Origin: DATKZH01 sp964475955
GTDB lineage: Bacteria; Planctomycetota; Planctomycetia; Pirellulales; Thermoguttaceae
Reading direction: 5' to 3'
Assembly (NCBI GenBank): GCA_964475955.1
Contig: CAYYZY010000028.1
Location: 1-55,323, forward strand
DNA length: 55,323 bases
Below are positions 33,680 through 43,261 of the stretch, in pieces. Within the stretch, counting starts at the first letter, position 1. Every line of letters begins with the position of its first letter. The position numbers and the translations under genes were made by a program. The notes beneath the pieces are model-generated. The model was given only the letters and a program-made list of their open reading frames with translations. It ran no database searches and was not told where the DNA came from.

Positions 33680-35560
33680 ATGACACGGATCGAGGAGCGT
33701 CGTCCGGACGCGGTGGTCGATGCCGAGTTGGAACCGCGGGGCACGCCTTTCCCGAGCCCCGCCACGTGGCGCGACCAGGTCGTCTATTTCCTCCTGCCCG
33801 ACCGCTTCAGCGACGGGCGCGAGGCCACCCGGCCGCTCTACGCGCCGGACCAGTTCGCCGCCGCCGACAAGGCCGCGTGGATGGCCGCCGGGAAGGACTT
33901 CCAGGGAGGAACGCTCAAGGGCGTCCAGAGCAAGCTGGGGTACCTCGATGATTTGGGCGTCACAACGCTCTGGCTCGGCCCGATCTGGAAACAGCGCAAG
34001 GAGATGGACACCTACCACGGCTACGCCATCCAGGACTTCCTCGAAGTCGACCCCCGCTTCGGCACCCGGCAGGACCTGCGCGACCTGGTCGACGCCGCGC
34101 ACGCCCGCGGCATGTACGTGCTTCTGGACGTCATCTACAACCACACGGGCGACAACTGGTTCTACAAGTCGAACGGGGAAAAGGCCTCCCAGATGCCTTA
34201 CCGGTTCGAGCCGCCGCATGAGTTCCACGGTTGGCGCACGGAGTCGGGTGAGAGTGTGCCGGCGGTCGAGGGCGCGCACGTCGGCGTCTGGCCGCGGGAG
34301 TTTCAAAACGCCGACTTCTACACCCGGGCCGGCAGCATCGAGCATTGGGACCCCGCTGACTGGGAAGATCCCTTGCACCCGAACAACGAGTTCCGCCGCG
34401 GCGACTTCTACGGGCTGAAGGACTTGCGCGTCAACGAGGCGGAGCCCGACGGGAACGCAGCGCTCTCGGCCGAGGTGCTTTCGAAGCTGGTTCGCGTCTA
34501 CCAGTACTGGATCGCCCTGAGCGATTGCGACGGCTTCCGCGTCGACACCGTGAAGCACGTCTCCTGGGAGGCGTCGCGCAACTTCTGCGGGGCGATCGAC
34601 GAATACGCCGAGTCGATCGGCAAGGACAATTTCCTACTCATCGGCGAGGTGACCGGCGGCGGAGGAATGGCTCGAGACTATCTGGAGATCTTCGGGCGCA
34701 ACCTCGACGCCGTACTCGACATCGGCAATCCCGCGGCCACGGTGGGGAGCTTCGTCAAAGGTCTGGCCGACCCCGGGGCGTTCTTCCACCTCTTTGAGGA
34801 CCACGACATCCTCGGAACGCATCGCCAGGTGGGGCGTTACCATATCGCCGTCCTCGACGATCACGACATGGTCGCCCGGGGCAAACACCGGTTCTCCGCG
34901 AACAACGAGATCGATGCCCGCGACGAGCAGGTCGCGCACGCGGTGGGCGTCCAGTTGACCACGCTGGGAATCCCGTGCATCTATTACGGCACGGAGCAGG
35001 CGTTCGACGGCACGGTCGACCGTCACGACTGGGAGATCGAACCCGACGGCGGCCACGAAGACCGGTACATCCGCGAGTCGATGTTCGGCGGCACGTTCGG
35101 GGCCTTCCGGACCGAAGGCTGCCACTTCTTCGACCCCGATCATGCGGCCTATCGCCGGATCGCCGCCATCGCACGGCTCCGCGGCGGGGAGGACGAACAG
35201 AATGTGGGACTCGCCCTGCGCCGCGGCCGCCAATACCGGCGAGAGACCTCCTTCGGCGACCGCGGGTTCGGGTACTGGGGGCCGGGCCAACTCGTGGCTT
35301 GGTCGCGCCTTCTCTTCGACCGCGAGGTCCTCATGGTGCTCAACACCGAGGGAACGCAGGCCCGGGAGGCTCAAGTGACCGTCGACGCCTCGCTCCACCC
35401 GGAGGGAGCCACGATGCGATTTCTCTACCGGGGCGATTGGAGCCCGGCCGAGCTGGCCAACCCCCCGGACGCGCAGACGGTGGCCGTCGAGCGGACTCCC
35501 GAAGGCCGGGCGATCGTGTCGCTGGCGCTCCCGCCGGCAGGGTTCGCGATCCTGGCGTGA
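33680..35560 (+). CDS. GH13 alpha-amylase family enzyme
   Basis: This 626-residue protein has the (beta/alpha)8 barrel of family 13. Conserved regions are LLDVIYNHTGDN (region I), GFRVDTVKH (region II, nucleophile Asp289), LIGEVTGG (region III, acid/base Glu323) and VLDDHDM (region IV, Asp396). YFLLPDRFSDG near the start and a C-terminal beta domain (REVLMVLNTEGTQ … PPAGFAILA) complete it. There is no signal peptide, so it acts in the cytoplasm on alpha-glucans, maltodextrins, trehalose-like sugars or sucrose-type substrates. The long loop LYAPDQFAAADKAAWMAAG and the subfamily type leave the specificity open. ATG is preceded by AAAGGGGTGGAG. Confidence 0.92.
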   Translation: MTRIEERRPDAVVDAELEPRGTPFPSPATWRDQVVYFLLPDRFSDGREATRPLYAPDQFAAADKAAWMAAGKDFQGGTLKGVQSKLGYLDDLGVTTLWLGPIWKQRKEMDTYHGYAIQDFLEVDPRFGTRQDLRDLVDAAHARGMYVLLDVIYNHTGDNWFYKSNGEKASQMPYRFEPPHEFHGWRTESGESVPAVEGAHVGVWPREFQNADFYTRAGSIEHWDPADWEDPLHPNNEFRRGDFYGLKDLRVNEAEPDGNAALSAEVLSKLVRVYQYWIALSDCDGFRVDTVKHVSWEASRNFCGAIDEYAESIGKDNFLLIGEVTGGGGMARDYLEIFGRNLDAVLDIGNPAATVGSFVKGLADPGAFFHLFEDHDILGTHRQVGRYHIAVLDDHDMVARGKHRFSANNEIDARDEQVAHAVGVQLTTLGIPCIYYGTEQAFDGTVDRHDWEIEPDGGHEDRYIRESMFGGTFGAFRTEGCHFFDPDHAAYRRIAAIARLRGGEDEQNVGLALRRGRQYRRETSFGDRGFGYWGPGQLVAWSRLLFDREVLMVLNTEGTQAREAQVTVDASLHPEGATMRFLYRGDWSPAELANPPDAQTVAVERTPEGRAIVSLALPPAGFAILA

Positions 35561-35617
35561 TCGAGGTAAAGGGAGCGAGCGCCAGGAGCGCCGGGAAATG
35601 AAATCATGCCCGGCGAC

Positions 35618-35956
35618 TCAGGCCGAGGCGACCGGGGAGTCGTCGGCCGACTTCGATTCGGGCGGATCGTCCGACTCGGCCTTGGGCTCGCCGGTGGGGG
35701 GCTCGAACTTGGGGGCGGTCGCCTCCTCGTGGTCGTCCGCCTCGTCCTCGGCCGGGGCCGTGGTGGTCGTCGCGGAGGCCGCGGAGTCGAACTCGTCCTC
35801 GATGCCCCGGACTCCCTTCTTGAATTCGACGATTCCCTTACCCAGCGAACGCCCTACTTCCGGCAGACGCTTGCCGAACAGCAGCACGGCGATCCCGAGG
35901 ATGATCATCATCTCCATCGGGCCGGGCGCAAATCCGAAACCGAAGAGAATCTCCAT
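35618..35956 (-). CDS. tatA: TatA/TatB-type twin-arginine translocase protein
   Basis: This 112-residue protein has the TatA plan: a short N-terminus, a membrane helix at about 12-28 ending in the FG hinge (LLFGKRLP), an amphipathic helix (EVGRSLGKGIVEFKKGVRG) and a long acidic, Pro/Ser/Glu-rich tail. It forms the pore of Sec-independent export of folded, Tat-signal proteins such as the Gfo/Idh/MocA protein at 53925. A second copy lies 177 bp upstream on the same strand; no tatC is in the window. ATG 35956 follows AAAGG; the frame is open to 36022. Confidence 0.9.
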   Translation of the reverse strand: MEILFGFGFAPGPMEMMIILGIAVLLFGKRLPEVGRSLGKGIVEFKKGVRGIEDEFDSAASATTTTAPAEDEADDHEEATAPKFEPPTGEPKAESDDPPESKSADDSPVASA

Positions 35957-36133
35957 CAGATGTACCTTTCCGAAGTATTCTGCCGCACAAGACCCCTTGA
36001 CGCACACTTGCCGGTCGAACACGGAGTCGTTGACTCGAGCGGCGAACCGACGCAGGCGTGAACTTCAAACCCTATGCCAACAGCCCTCCCCCAAAATCCG
36101 CGAGACTCGATGCCACCGCGGTCGGGAGCCCTT

Positions 36134-36331
36134 TCACTCCTCCTTGGCGTTCCCCGCCTTCTCCACTTCTTCCTCGATTCCCTGGATTCCCTTCTTGAAC
36201 TCGACCACGCCGCGCCCGAGCGAACGCATCACGCTGGGGAGCCGGTTGCCGAACAGGAGAAGGATGACGGCCGCGATGATCAACATCTCCAGCGGTCCAG
36301 GCATACCGAAATACGCGAACGGAGCAAACAT
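36134..36331 (-). CDS. tatA: Second TatA-type protein
   Basis: This 65-residue protein is close to the minimal TatA size: helix PLEMLIIAAVILLLFGNRLP at about 13-32, then SVMRSLGRGVVEFKKGIQG and a short charged end. It is clearly related to the downstream copy (both have EFKKGI/V and the FG hinge), so the two arose by tandem duplication. The shorter, non-acidic tail suggests it is the core TatA, and the longer-tailed copy might have a TatB-like or accessory role. GAGGG lies upstream of ATG 36331. Confidence 0.88.
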   Translation of the reverse strand: MFAPFAYFGMPGPLEMLIIAAVILLLFGNRLPSVMRSLGRGVVEFKKGIQGIEEEVEKAGNAKEE

Positions 36332-36553
36332 CGTCAGACCCTCGCAGAATTGGGTACGGGGCGACCACAGCGGCGGCGCGCATGGGCATCGCCGGTTTCT
36401 CGACCCTGGCCTCGCCACGAACCCATGTGGTTGAGCGCGTCTTTGTCAGGCGGGAAAGCTATCTCACCCATCCATTCTACTGGGCCCGCCAGGCATGTCA
36501 AACGATTCCCGTCGCGGTGGTAGTCGCAGGGCCCCAAAAAGGGTGGCCGCGCA

Positions 36554-38698
36554 CTACCGGAGTACGGGACGACGCGCCGATGCCTGCAAGTAAAGCGGCA
36601 GGAACCGATAGTAGACCTCCAGGCAGAGCGTCGCCAGCGCCGTGCTGTAAACGCGGCCGCCGTAGCCCCCCCAGACCGTGTCGGGGTCCCAACTGCCCGC
36701 CAGGGCGCCCGAGTTGCGTTGGCTGGCGGTGAGCTTCCGCTGTAAGGCCGCGTTCCACCGGTGCCACTGCGTACCCTGAAGGTAGTACATCCCCAGGGTG
36801 CCGTAGTACCAGTAATAGAAGTTCTTACGACCCTGGCCGGGCAGTTCCGACGCGATGAAATCCGCGGCCTCCTTGGCCGCCGCACTGGCCGGGTTCATGC
36901 CCAAGAAGGAGCGGCACGCGAGGGCCTCGGCCGTCATGGACCGCGTGGGGGCCTCCACCGGCCGGTAAGCCGCCAACCCCCCATATTGACCCGAAGAGGC
37001 CTGTTCCAGGTACGCCAGCGCCCTCTGCTTCGCGAGCTCCGGAATGGAGATGCCCCCTAGCTCGGCGCTCTTGAGCACCATCAACTGCCAGCCGAGCTGG
37101 CTGGTGTCGCCCGGGTCGCGGGGGTTGTATCTCCAACCTCCCCCGTTGGGGTCTTGGGCAGCGAGCGTGTAGTTCACCGCCCGGCGGACCGGCTCACCGA
37201 GCGCCGCGTCGCCCGTCATCCCGTACGCCTCGCTGATCGCGCAGGCGGCCATGGCGTGGCAGTACATGAAGGCGTAGGTGCTGGCGTTGCCGCCGAGGGC
37301 TCCGTCGTATCGTTGTGCGCTGAGCAGGTATTCCAGGCCGCGACGCACGTTGTCTTGGTAGCGGCCTTCTTGATGGGTGTGCCCGGAGGCGAGAAAGGCC
37401 AGAAGCGCGAGGCCCGTGAGCCCGGTTTCGGCGTGCATCCCGGCACCCTGGCGGTCGCGCCCGGAGACGAGCAACTCGCGACCCGCGCCGTGCGCTCGCG
37501 CGTCCCAGTGACCGTCGGCCGCTTGGACCTTTGCCATCCAGGCGAGCGCGGCGGTGACGGCCGCCTCGGTTTGGGGGGTTGCCCCATGAAGCTGCGCGAT
37601 CTTGGAACGATCGGCGGCCACGCGCAGTCGGTACGCGGCCGGGACGTCGTTTTCCACCGACTTGCGACGGCTCAGCGGCAGCACGGGCGGCCCCACCCGG
37701 GCCGTGTCTTCCCGGAGCGGGTCGACGGGGTCGGAGCCCGCCGCCTCGGCGCCCGAGCGCATGGCCATCGACGGCGCCTTGAGATGGTCGGTGTTGGCCG
37801 CCTGGGGCCCGGGGCCGGCGCTCGATGCGGTATCGGTCCGTCGACCGGGCTGCGGGGTCTCCGGGTCGGACGACTCGGCCGGCTTGCCCTGAGCGCCGCG
37901 CGACAGGGAATCGCGACTGCCGGGAAGCGATTGCTGCGGATCGGGGCTGGGCGGAACGTGTGCCAGTCGCGGCATGGGCAGCGGCTCCTCCAACAGCGGC
38001 GACGGCAGTCCCGTGCGCAGGCTCGGCTCCGGTTCCCGTTCGGGCGTGTCGGCACGGGCGGGCCGCCGCCTCGGCTGCGGATGGTTGGGCACTTGGGCGC
38101 GCGCCCCCTCGCGGCGCTCGGCCGAGGGCGCCTCGATCGGTTCGGGCGCCTTGTCGGACGACGTGCTCTGCTCCGTTGGGGCGTCGATGGGCACCGTCTC
38201 CGGTTCCGGCGTGGCGGCTTCGGGCGGCGTGTAGTCGTCCAGCGCCGGCTCTTGCGAAACGCCCCTCCGGTCGGTGAGAGGTTCGCGCTCGGGCGGCGGC
38301 AGTTCGGCCGGCTCGGCCCGGGCAAGCTCGACCGGCTCGGGTTGGACGGCCGGCTCGTGCGCGAACGAGTCCCACGGTTCGGCCTTGGCGGCGGGCTCGG
38401 GGGCGGCGAAACGGTCCTCGAACTCCTGCTCGGTGAACGACACCTGGACGGACGGCTCCTTGGCCGGAAGTGGGCCGGCGGCCACGATGTTCACCGTGGT
38501 CGCATACCCGGCCAGCAGCACGTGGGCAAGCAGCGACAGCACCAGACACTTCCGCAAGGGACGCGACTGCCCCCAGCGCGTGCGCATCAGCACCAACAGC
38601 GCCACGGTCAGGAAAACCAGCCCCAACCACAGCAGGCCGACGACCGGGTCCACCGTGGCGACGCGCTTTAGCAGTTGATCGAACCGGAAGCTTCCCAT
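36554..38698 (-). CDS. TonB/TolA-like stalk protein with C-terminal squalene-cyclase-type alpha/alpha barrel
   Basis: This 714-residue membrane protein has two N-terminal hydrophobic helices (about 19-38 and 51-73). The second contains Ser55-x3-His59 (LSLLAHVLLAGY), the S-x-x-x-H pattern that TonB and TolA use to couple to ExbB/ExbD or TolQ/TolR. Next comes VQVSFTEQEFEDRF and a Pro/Glu/Ala-rich stretch of about 270 residues that resembles the TonB spacer. From about residue 380, prenyltransferase/squalene-oxidase repeats (QAADGHWD, QDPNGGGWRYNP, FYYWYYGTLGMYYLQ) should form an alpha/alpha toroid. Its ATG is 3 bases after the exbD stop, so the genes are coupled. I infer that it transmits proton-motive force across the periplasm. 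It has no visible cyclase DXDD motif. Confidence 0.88.
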   Translation of the reverse strand: MGSFRFDQLLKRVATVDPVVGLLWLGLVFLTVALLVLMRTRWGQSRPLRKCLVLSLLAHVLLAGYATTVNIVAAGPLPAKEPSVQVSFTEQEFEDRFAAPEPAAKAEPWDSFAHEPAVQPEPVELARAEPAELPPPEREPLTDRRGVSQEPALDDYTPPEAATPEPETVPIDAPTEQSTSSDKAPEPIEAPSAERREGARAQVPNHPQPRRRPARADTPEREPEPSLRTGLPSPLLEEPLPMPRLAHVPPSPDPQQSLPGSRDSLSRGAQGKPAESSDPETPQPGRRTDTASSAGPGPQAANTDHLKAPSMAMRSGAEAAGSDPVDPLREDTARVGPPVLPLSRRKSVENDVPAAYRLRVAADRSKIAQLHGATPQTEAAVTAALAWMAKVQAADGHWDARAHGAGRELLVSGRDRQGAGMHAETGLTGLALLAFLASGHTHQEGRYQDNVRRGLEYLLSAQRYDGALGGNASTYAFMYCHAMAACAISEAYGMTGDAALGEPVRRAVNYTLAAQDPNGGGWRYNPRDPGDTSQLGWQLMVLKSAELGGISIPELAKQRALAYLEQASSGQYGGLAAYRPVEAPTRSMTAEALACRSFLGMNPASAAAKEAADFIASELPGQGRKNFYYWYYGTLGMYYLQGTQWHRWNAALQRKLTASQRNSGALAGSWDPDTVWGGYGGRVYSTALATLCLEVYYRFLPLYLQASARRPVLR

Positions 38699-38701
38699 GG
38701 G

Positions 38702-39121
38702 CTACCTTTCCGGGTCCGGCGGTCGGACCGAGATCCCAAGCTCCCGAACATCGGCCTGTTTGCACGCACCGAGCACCTCGGCCACGCGCTGGAATCGCCC
38801 CTGGGCGTCGCCGCGCACCAGCACGCCCAATTCGCTGTACTGGCTTCGCGCGGCGGCCAGCCGACGGGTGAGGTCTTCGAGGGTCACGGGCGTGCGGTCG
38901 AGGGTGATCCGGCCGTCGCGGTAGACGTTAACCACGCGCGGCTCGGGCGCGGCCGTCAGCGCCGCGGCGTTGGTCACTTCCGGCACCCGAAGGCCGATCT
39001 TCCGTTCCAGCTCGGAGAACTTGGTGCCCACCATGAAGAAGATGATCAACAGGAAGACGATGTCGATCATCGGCGTGAGGTTCAAGGTGGGCTGTTCGTC
39101 GACGTGGGTCTTCAGCGGCAT
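38702..39121 (-). CDS. exbD: ExbD/TolR-family biopolymer transport protein
   Basis: This 139-residue protein has a short cytoplasmic N-terminus, one helix LNLTPMIDIVFLLIIFFMVG with the essential proton-path Asp at residue 20, and a periplasmic domain ending VLVRGDAQGRFQRVAEVL. This is the complete ExbD layout. With ExbB it converts proton flow into mechanical work on a TonB-like partner. It is 63 bp after exbB, and its stop is followed three bases later by the start of the SxxxH stalk-barrel gene, so all three are probably one operon. Confidence 0.95.
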   Translation of the reverse strand: MPLKTHVDEQPTLNLTPMIDIVFLLIIFFMVGTKFSELERKIGLRVPEVTNAAALTAAPEPRVVNVYRDGRITLDRTPVTLEDLTRRLAAARSQYSELGVLVRGDAQGRFQRVAEVLGACKQADVRELGISVRPPDPER

Positions 39122-39184
39122 GGTTCCGACCCGCTTCGGGTTGCTTGCGTTTCCGTGCTTTCCATTCAGTCGCGCGGTTTGCGG

Positions 39185-40072
39185 CTAGGCCGCGTTCTCG
39201 CGCCGCGATCCGCGTCGGGTCTTCGCGGATTGGGACTTCTTGCCCGTATCCTGGAGATCTTCGGCGGAGATCGTGTTGACCAACTGCTGCCCGAGCGCGT
39301 CAATGTCGGTGATCAGCCGATCGACGCGGCTGACGAAGTACATGTAGAGGATCAGGGCGGGAATGGCGACGGTCAGTCCGGCCGCGGTGGTGAGCAGGGC
39401 CTGGCTGATGCCGCTGGCCAGCAGCTCGGGGCGGCCCATGGCGTCGGCCGTGGCGATGGCGTTGAACGCGCGGATCATGCCCACGACGGTGCCCAAGAGC
39501 CCGAGGAGGGGGGTAACCGTGGCTACGCCGTTGAACACGCGGAGGTAGCGGCGCAGGCCGTTGGTGGTGCGCTCGCCGGCGTCGATCACCGCCTGCTCGA
39601 CCTCCACGGCCGGCCGGCCCCACTTGCGGACCGCCCCGGCGAGCACGTCGGCCACCGGGCTGCCGTTCTCGGCGCACAGTTCCAGCGCCCGCTGGCGATC
39701 GAGCTCGCCCTCGCCGATCTGCCGCATGAACCGCGTGACGAACGGTTTGGGGATGACGCGTCCGCGGCGCAGGCTGATCAGCCGCTCGAACACCACGGCG
39801 ACCAGGATCAGCGAGCAGACGGCGATGGGGACCATCAGGAGCCCGCCGTTCTGGATGATGCTCCACAGGTTTTCCGTGGGGATGGGGTTTTCGCGCGACA
39901 CCGGCGCGACCTTCGCGCCGGCGTCGGCCGCCGCGGAGGTCGGCGCTTCAGGCGCCGGCCGGCTCTGGGCCACGGCGGGGACCATGGCGGAGCAGACCGC
40001 CGCAACCAAAAAGCCCGCGAGGAACCACCCGGCCCATCCCGGCGACCATCGAACGGCTCGTTTCGTGCCCAT
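39185..40072 (-). CDS. exbB: ExbB/TolQ/MotA-family proton channel protein
   Basis: This 295-residue protein has an N-terminal signal-like segment (about 14-35, ending AVAQS), a periplasmic linker, helix NGGLLMVPIAVCSLILVAVVFERL at about 74-97 (split by length limits), and the conserved cytoplasmic loop. The two-helix core is VATVTPLLGLLGTVVGMIRAF followed by GISQALLTTAAGLTVAIPAL. The extended N-terminus is common in planctomycetes and the wider ExbB-like group. It pairs with ExbD downstream. The ATG follows AAGGAAACGAG. The TPR gene upstream ends 156 bp away. Confidence 0.95.
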   Translation of the reverse strand: MGTKRAVRWSPGWAGWFLAGFLVAAVCSAMVPAVAQSRPAPEAPTSAAADAGAKVAPVSRENPIPTENLWSIIQNGGLLMVPIAVCSLILVAVVFERLISLRRGRVIPKPFVTRFMRQIGEGELDRQRALELCAENGSPVADVLAGAVRKWGRPAVEVEQAVIDAGERTTNGLRRYLRVFNGVATVTPLLGLLGTVVGMIRAFNAIATADAMGRPELLASGISQALLTTAAGLTVAIPALILYMYFVSRVDRLITDIDALGQQLVNTISAEDLQDTGKKSQSAKTRRGSRRENAA

Positions 40073-40228
40073 GTCTCGTTTCCTTCTCGCGTTCCGCGTG
40101 ACGGGGGGAACGTTGCGTGCGTGTGCGTCTGAATTCCGTCGACAAACGGCTTCCCGACTCCCGTGGCCGGCCCACTCCGTCTGCCGCGAGCCATTGGCGG
40201 CACACGGAGCGTGCCGGCTACGGACGGC

Positions 40229-43200
40229 TCAGGCGCCCGAAGCGGCTGCGAGCTGCCGTCGGGCCGCTTGAAGTCGCGTTCGGGCCTCTTCCACGTAGCT
40301 TGTCTCCTCGTATTGGTCGATCAGGCGCGTGTACTCGTCGACGGCCTGCTTCCATTCGCCCAGCATCTCGTGGCATTTGCCGGCCTGGAGCAGGGCCGCC
40401 GCCTGCCAGGCGGGATAATCGTAGAGGATCTCCAGGGCCAGGTACTCTCGCAGCGCCTGCCGGTAGTTCTTCTGGTGATAGTACGACTCGGCGATCATCA
40501 ACTGGGCCTTGGCCGCGGTTTCCGTTTTGGCTCCTTGGGGCGACCTGATCACCTTGCGGTAGGCCTCGCGAGCCGCCTCGAATTCGGCGCGGTTCGACAG
40601 GCAGCGGCCGATCACGTAGTCGGCCTCGTATTGCTCGGCGAAATCGGGATACGCCTCTTCGAGCCGCGAGGCGATCGGATATGCCTCGTCCCACTTTTTC
40701 TCGTGGCAAAGCGTTTGGGCCAGGCGCAGGTGGACGACCGCCAGCCACGGCTCCTCGCGACCTTGGGTCTCGCGCACCAGCCGCTCGAGCCGCTCGGCGG
40801 CCTCCTGGTGCTCGTCCTTGCGGAACGCCGCCTCGGCGACACCGTACTCCGCCATGGTCGCCAGCGCGCTCTCGGGATATTTGCTCAGGAGGGCGTCGAA
40901 CGCCGCGCGGGCGTCGTCCCACCGCCCCTCGGCCGCGGCGATCTGTCCCTCGAGGTACCACGCGTTCTCGCCCACCTGGGCGGCCGGTTCGCCGTCAAGG
41001 ACCTCGGCGACGAGCTTGCGTGAACGCTCGTAGTCCTTGGTCTCGAAGGCGCGCTGCGCGAGCCGCAGCGTGGCGTCGGCCCAGTACGCGCTCTCGGCGT
41101 GCTCTTGGTGGAGCCGTTCGAACAACCGGCTCGATTCCTCCTGCCGCCGCAGGTCCACCAGCGCCCACGCCCAGTTGTACAGCACCGCGTCGATCTCCGG
41201 AAATTCCGGATGCGCGGTGGCCAGCTTCTCGTACTGCGCAGCCGCTTCGCGGTCCTGCTGGAGGGAGTCGCGCAGAAGCGCAGCCGCCCACAGGGCCGGA
41301 GGGCATTGTTCCGACTCGGGATAGCGCTCGACCACTTGGTCGTACATGGCCAGCGCCGGGTCCAGCTCGTCGAGCTTCTGGAGGACCTGGCCTCGCAAGA
41401 GCGCGGCCTCGGCGGCCACGGAGGGTTCGGGCTCTTCGCGCAGCAGTCGATCGAGCGTTTCGGCCGCTTCCTCCAGTTGGCCGGCCTTGTACTGGCTCCA
41501 TGCCAGGCCCGAAAGCCCCTTGTGCCGGTGCTCGGCCGACGCGGAGTCGTCGGCCAGCGTGGCGAACAGCCGGTTCGACCACGCCACGTCGCCCGCGTCG
41601 TAGGCCGCTTCGGCAACCTGCACGGTCGTTGGGGCGACGAGCTCGTGGTCGGGGTGTTTCTCGACCAGTTCGGCGTAGCGCCGTTTGGCCTCGTCGAGCC
41701 GCCCCGTCTCGGCATAGCACAGGGCCAGGTTGCCCAGGCAAGTGACCGCCGCGTCGCCCGTCGGCTGCTTGGCCAGAAGTGCCTCCAAGGGACCGATCGC
41801 CTCCTCGAATCGCTGGAGCTTGATCAGCACCGAGGCCCGGGCCTGTTGGGCGTCGGATTGGAGGTCGCCGCCGGCCGACTCGACTACGGGCAGCAGCACG
41901 TCGGCAGCCTCCTGGTTTCGATCGAGCCCCTGATAGGCGACCGACAGGAGATAGCGATCCTCCAAGGCCGGCTCCCCCTCGTCGCCGGCCGCCACCAGCG
42001 GCTCGAGCACGCCGACGGCCCGCTCATGCTCCTTCCGTTCCAGGAGCGACCGGGCCAGCATCCGCTGGACTTCGGCGTGCAAAGGGCTCTTGGGGAAGCG
42101 GTCGGAAAAGGCTTCTGCGCGGCGTTCGAGCGCTTCGTGATCGCCGGTGCGAAGCGCGACCAGCACGCGGCCGCGCGTCGCGTCGTCGAGCCACGCGTCG
42201 TCGGGCGGGGCCGTGTCGATCGTGCGCCGGAACTGCTCGTCGGCGGCCTCGTACTGCTTTGCGCTCACCAGGCAGTCGCCTGCGTGGAACCGAAGGGCGG
42301 GCGCGAGCTTGTGATTGGGGTGTTCCCCGGCGGCGTGGAGAAGGGTCTCGGCGGCGACTCGCCACTCCTTCCGGGCCTTTTCGGTCAGGCCGAGCCAGTA
42401 CCGGGCCTCGACGCCCAGCTTCGCGTCGCCGGCAATCGAGGCAAACGCCGTCTTCGCCTCGTCCAGCTTGCCGAGCTTGAACAGGGCCCAGCCGCGTCCC
42501 AATCGCGCGGTCGCCTGCCAGGGGCTTTCGGCAAAGGTCGACTCGAAGTCCTCGAAGGTCGCGATCGCCTCTTCCAGCCGTCCCGAGGCGTACTGGAGGG
42601 CCCCGAGGTGAAAGCGCGCGTCGTCGGCCAGGGGGCTGCCCTTCTTGGAGGAAAGCGCCAGGTAGAAGCGCTCCGCCTCTTCGGACTGGCCGCGGGCATC
42701 GAGCGCGCGCGCGAGCCCGAGCCGGCACTCATCCTGCATCGGCCCCTGCGGGAAGGCTTTGAGGGCACGGCGGAAGTAGCGCTCGGCGGCGGCCGGGTCC
42801 TTCTGGGTTGCGGCGACGTCGCCCAGGTAGGGCAGCACGTAGGCGCAGAGTTCGTGGTCGGGGTTGTCTTTGAGGAACCGTTCGAGTTGGGCCTTGGCCG
42901 CGTCGAGCTTGTCGGTCAGGTAGGCCGCCTCGCCGGCCCGAAACCGCGCGGTCGCCGCGAACTTGCCGTCCGGTTCGCGTTCGAGGTAGTCGCGGAAACG
43001 GGCGGCGGCTTCGTCGAGCTTTCCCAACTGCGTGAGCGACTCGCCCAGGAAAAAGACGCCCCGGGCGGTTTTGGGGTGGCCGGGGTGCTTTTCGAGAAAG
43101 GCGTGGAACTCGTCGGCCGCCAGTTGCCACCGCTTCTGCGCATAGAGTCCGGCGGCGACCGCGTACCGATCGTCGGCCTCATCGGCCTCCAGCGGCAGCG

Positions 43201-43261
43201 ACCAGAGCAATGCGGCCACCAGAGCGCCCAAGACCGCTTTTGTCGGGGGACTGAGCGACAT
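40229..43261 (-). CDS. Periplasmic tetratricopeptide-repeat protein
   Basis: This protein of about 1010 residues has a signal peptide (AVLGALVAALLWSLPLEA) and then about 25 tandem TPR units, for example AADEFHAFLEKHPGHPKTAR, AAAERYFRRALKAFPQGP and EAAERLERLVRE. The helical hairpins continue to the C-terminus without another domain. It resembles YbgF/CpoB-like partners of Tol-Pal systems, but is much longer. It is the first gene of the strand-coherent run TPR, exbB, exbD, stalk-barrel. I place the start at ATG 43261; GTG 43270 is possible because GGAG lies close to it. I infer a scaffold for the envelope complex formed with its neighbours. Confidence 0.85.
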   Translation of the reverse strand: MSLSPPTKAVLGALVAALLWSLPLEADEADDRYAVAAGLYAQKRWQLAADEFHAFLEKHPGHPKTARGVFFLGESLTQLGKLDEAAARFRDYLEREPDGKFAATARFRAGEAAYLTDKLDAAKAQLERFLKDNPDHELCAYVLPYLGDVAATQKDPAAAERYFRRALKAFPQGPMQDECRLGLARALDARGQSEEAERFYLALSSKKGSPLADDARFHLGALQYASGRLEEAIATFEDFESTFAESPWQATARLGRGWALFKLGKLDEAKTAFASIAGDAKLGVEARYWLGLTEKARKEWRVAAETLLHAAGEHPNHKLAPALRFHAGDCLVSAKQYEAADEQFRRTIDTAPPDDAWLDDATRGRVLVALRTGDHEALERRAEAFSDRFPKSPLHAEVQRMLARSLLERKEHERAVGVLEPLVAAGDEGEPALEDRYLLSVAYQGLDRNQEAADVLLPVVESAGGDLQSDAQQARASVLIKLQRFEEAIGPLEALLAKQPTGDAAVTCLGNLALCYAETGRLDEAKRRYAELVEKHPDHELVAPTTVQVAEAAYDAGDVAWSNRLFATLADDSASAEHRHKGLSGLAWSQYKAGQLEEAAETLDRLLREEPEPSVAAEAALLRGQVLQKLDELDPALAMYDQVVERYPESEQCPPALWAAALLRDSLQQDREAAAQYEKLATAHPEFPEIDAVLYNWAWALVDLRRQEESSRLFERLHQEHAESAYWADATLRLAQRAFETKDYERSRKLVAEVLDGEPAAQVGENAWYLEGQIAAAEGRWDDARAAFDALLSKYPESALATMAEYGVAEAAFRKDEHQEAAERLERLVRETQGREEPWLAVVHLRLAQTLCHEKKWDEAYPIASRLEEAYPDFAEQYEADYVIGRCLSNRAEFEAAREAYRKVIRSPQGAKTETAAKAQLMIAESYYHQKNYRQALREYLALEILYDYPAWQAAALLQAGKCHEMLGEWKQAVDEYTRLIDQYEETSYVEEARTRLQAARRQLAAASGA

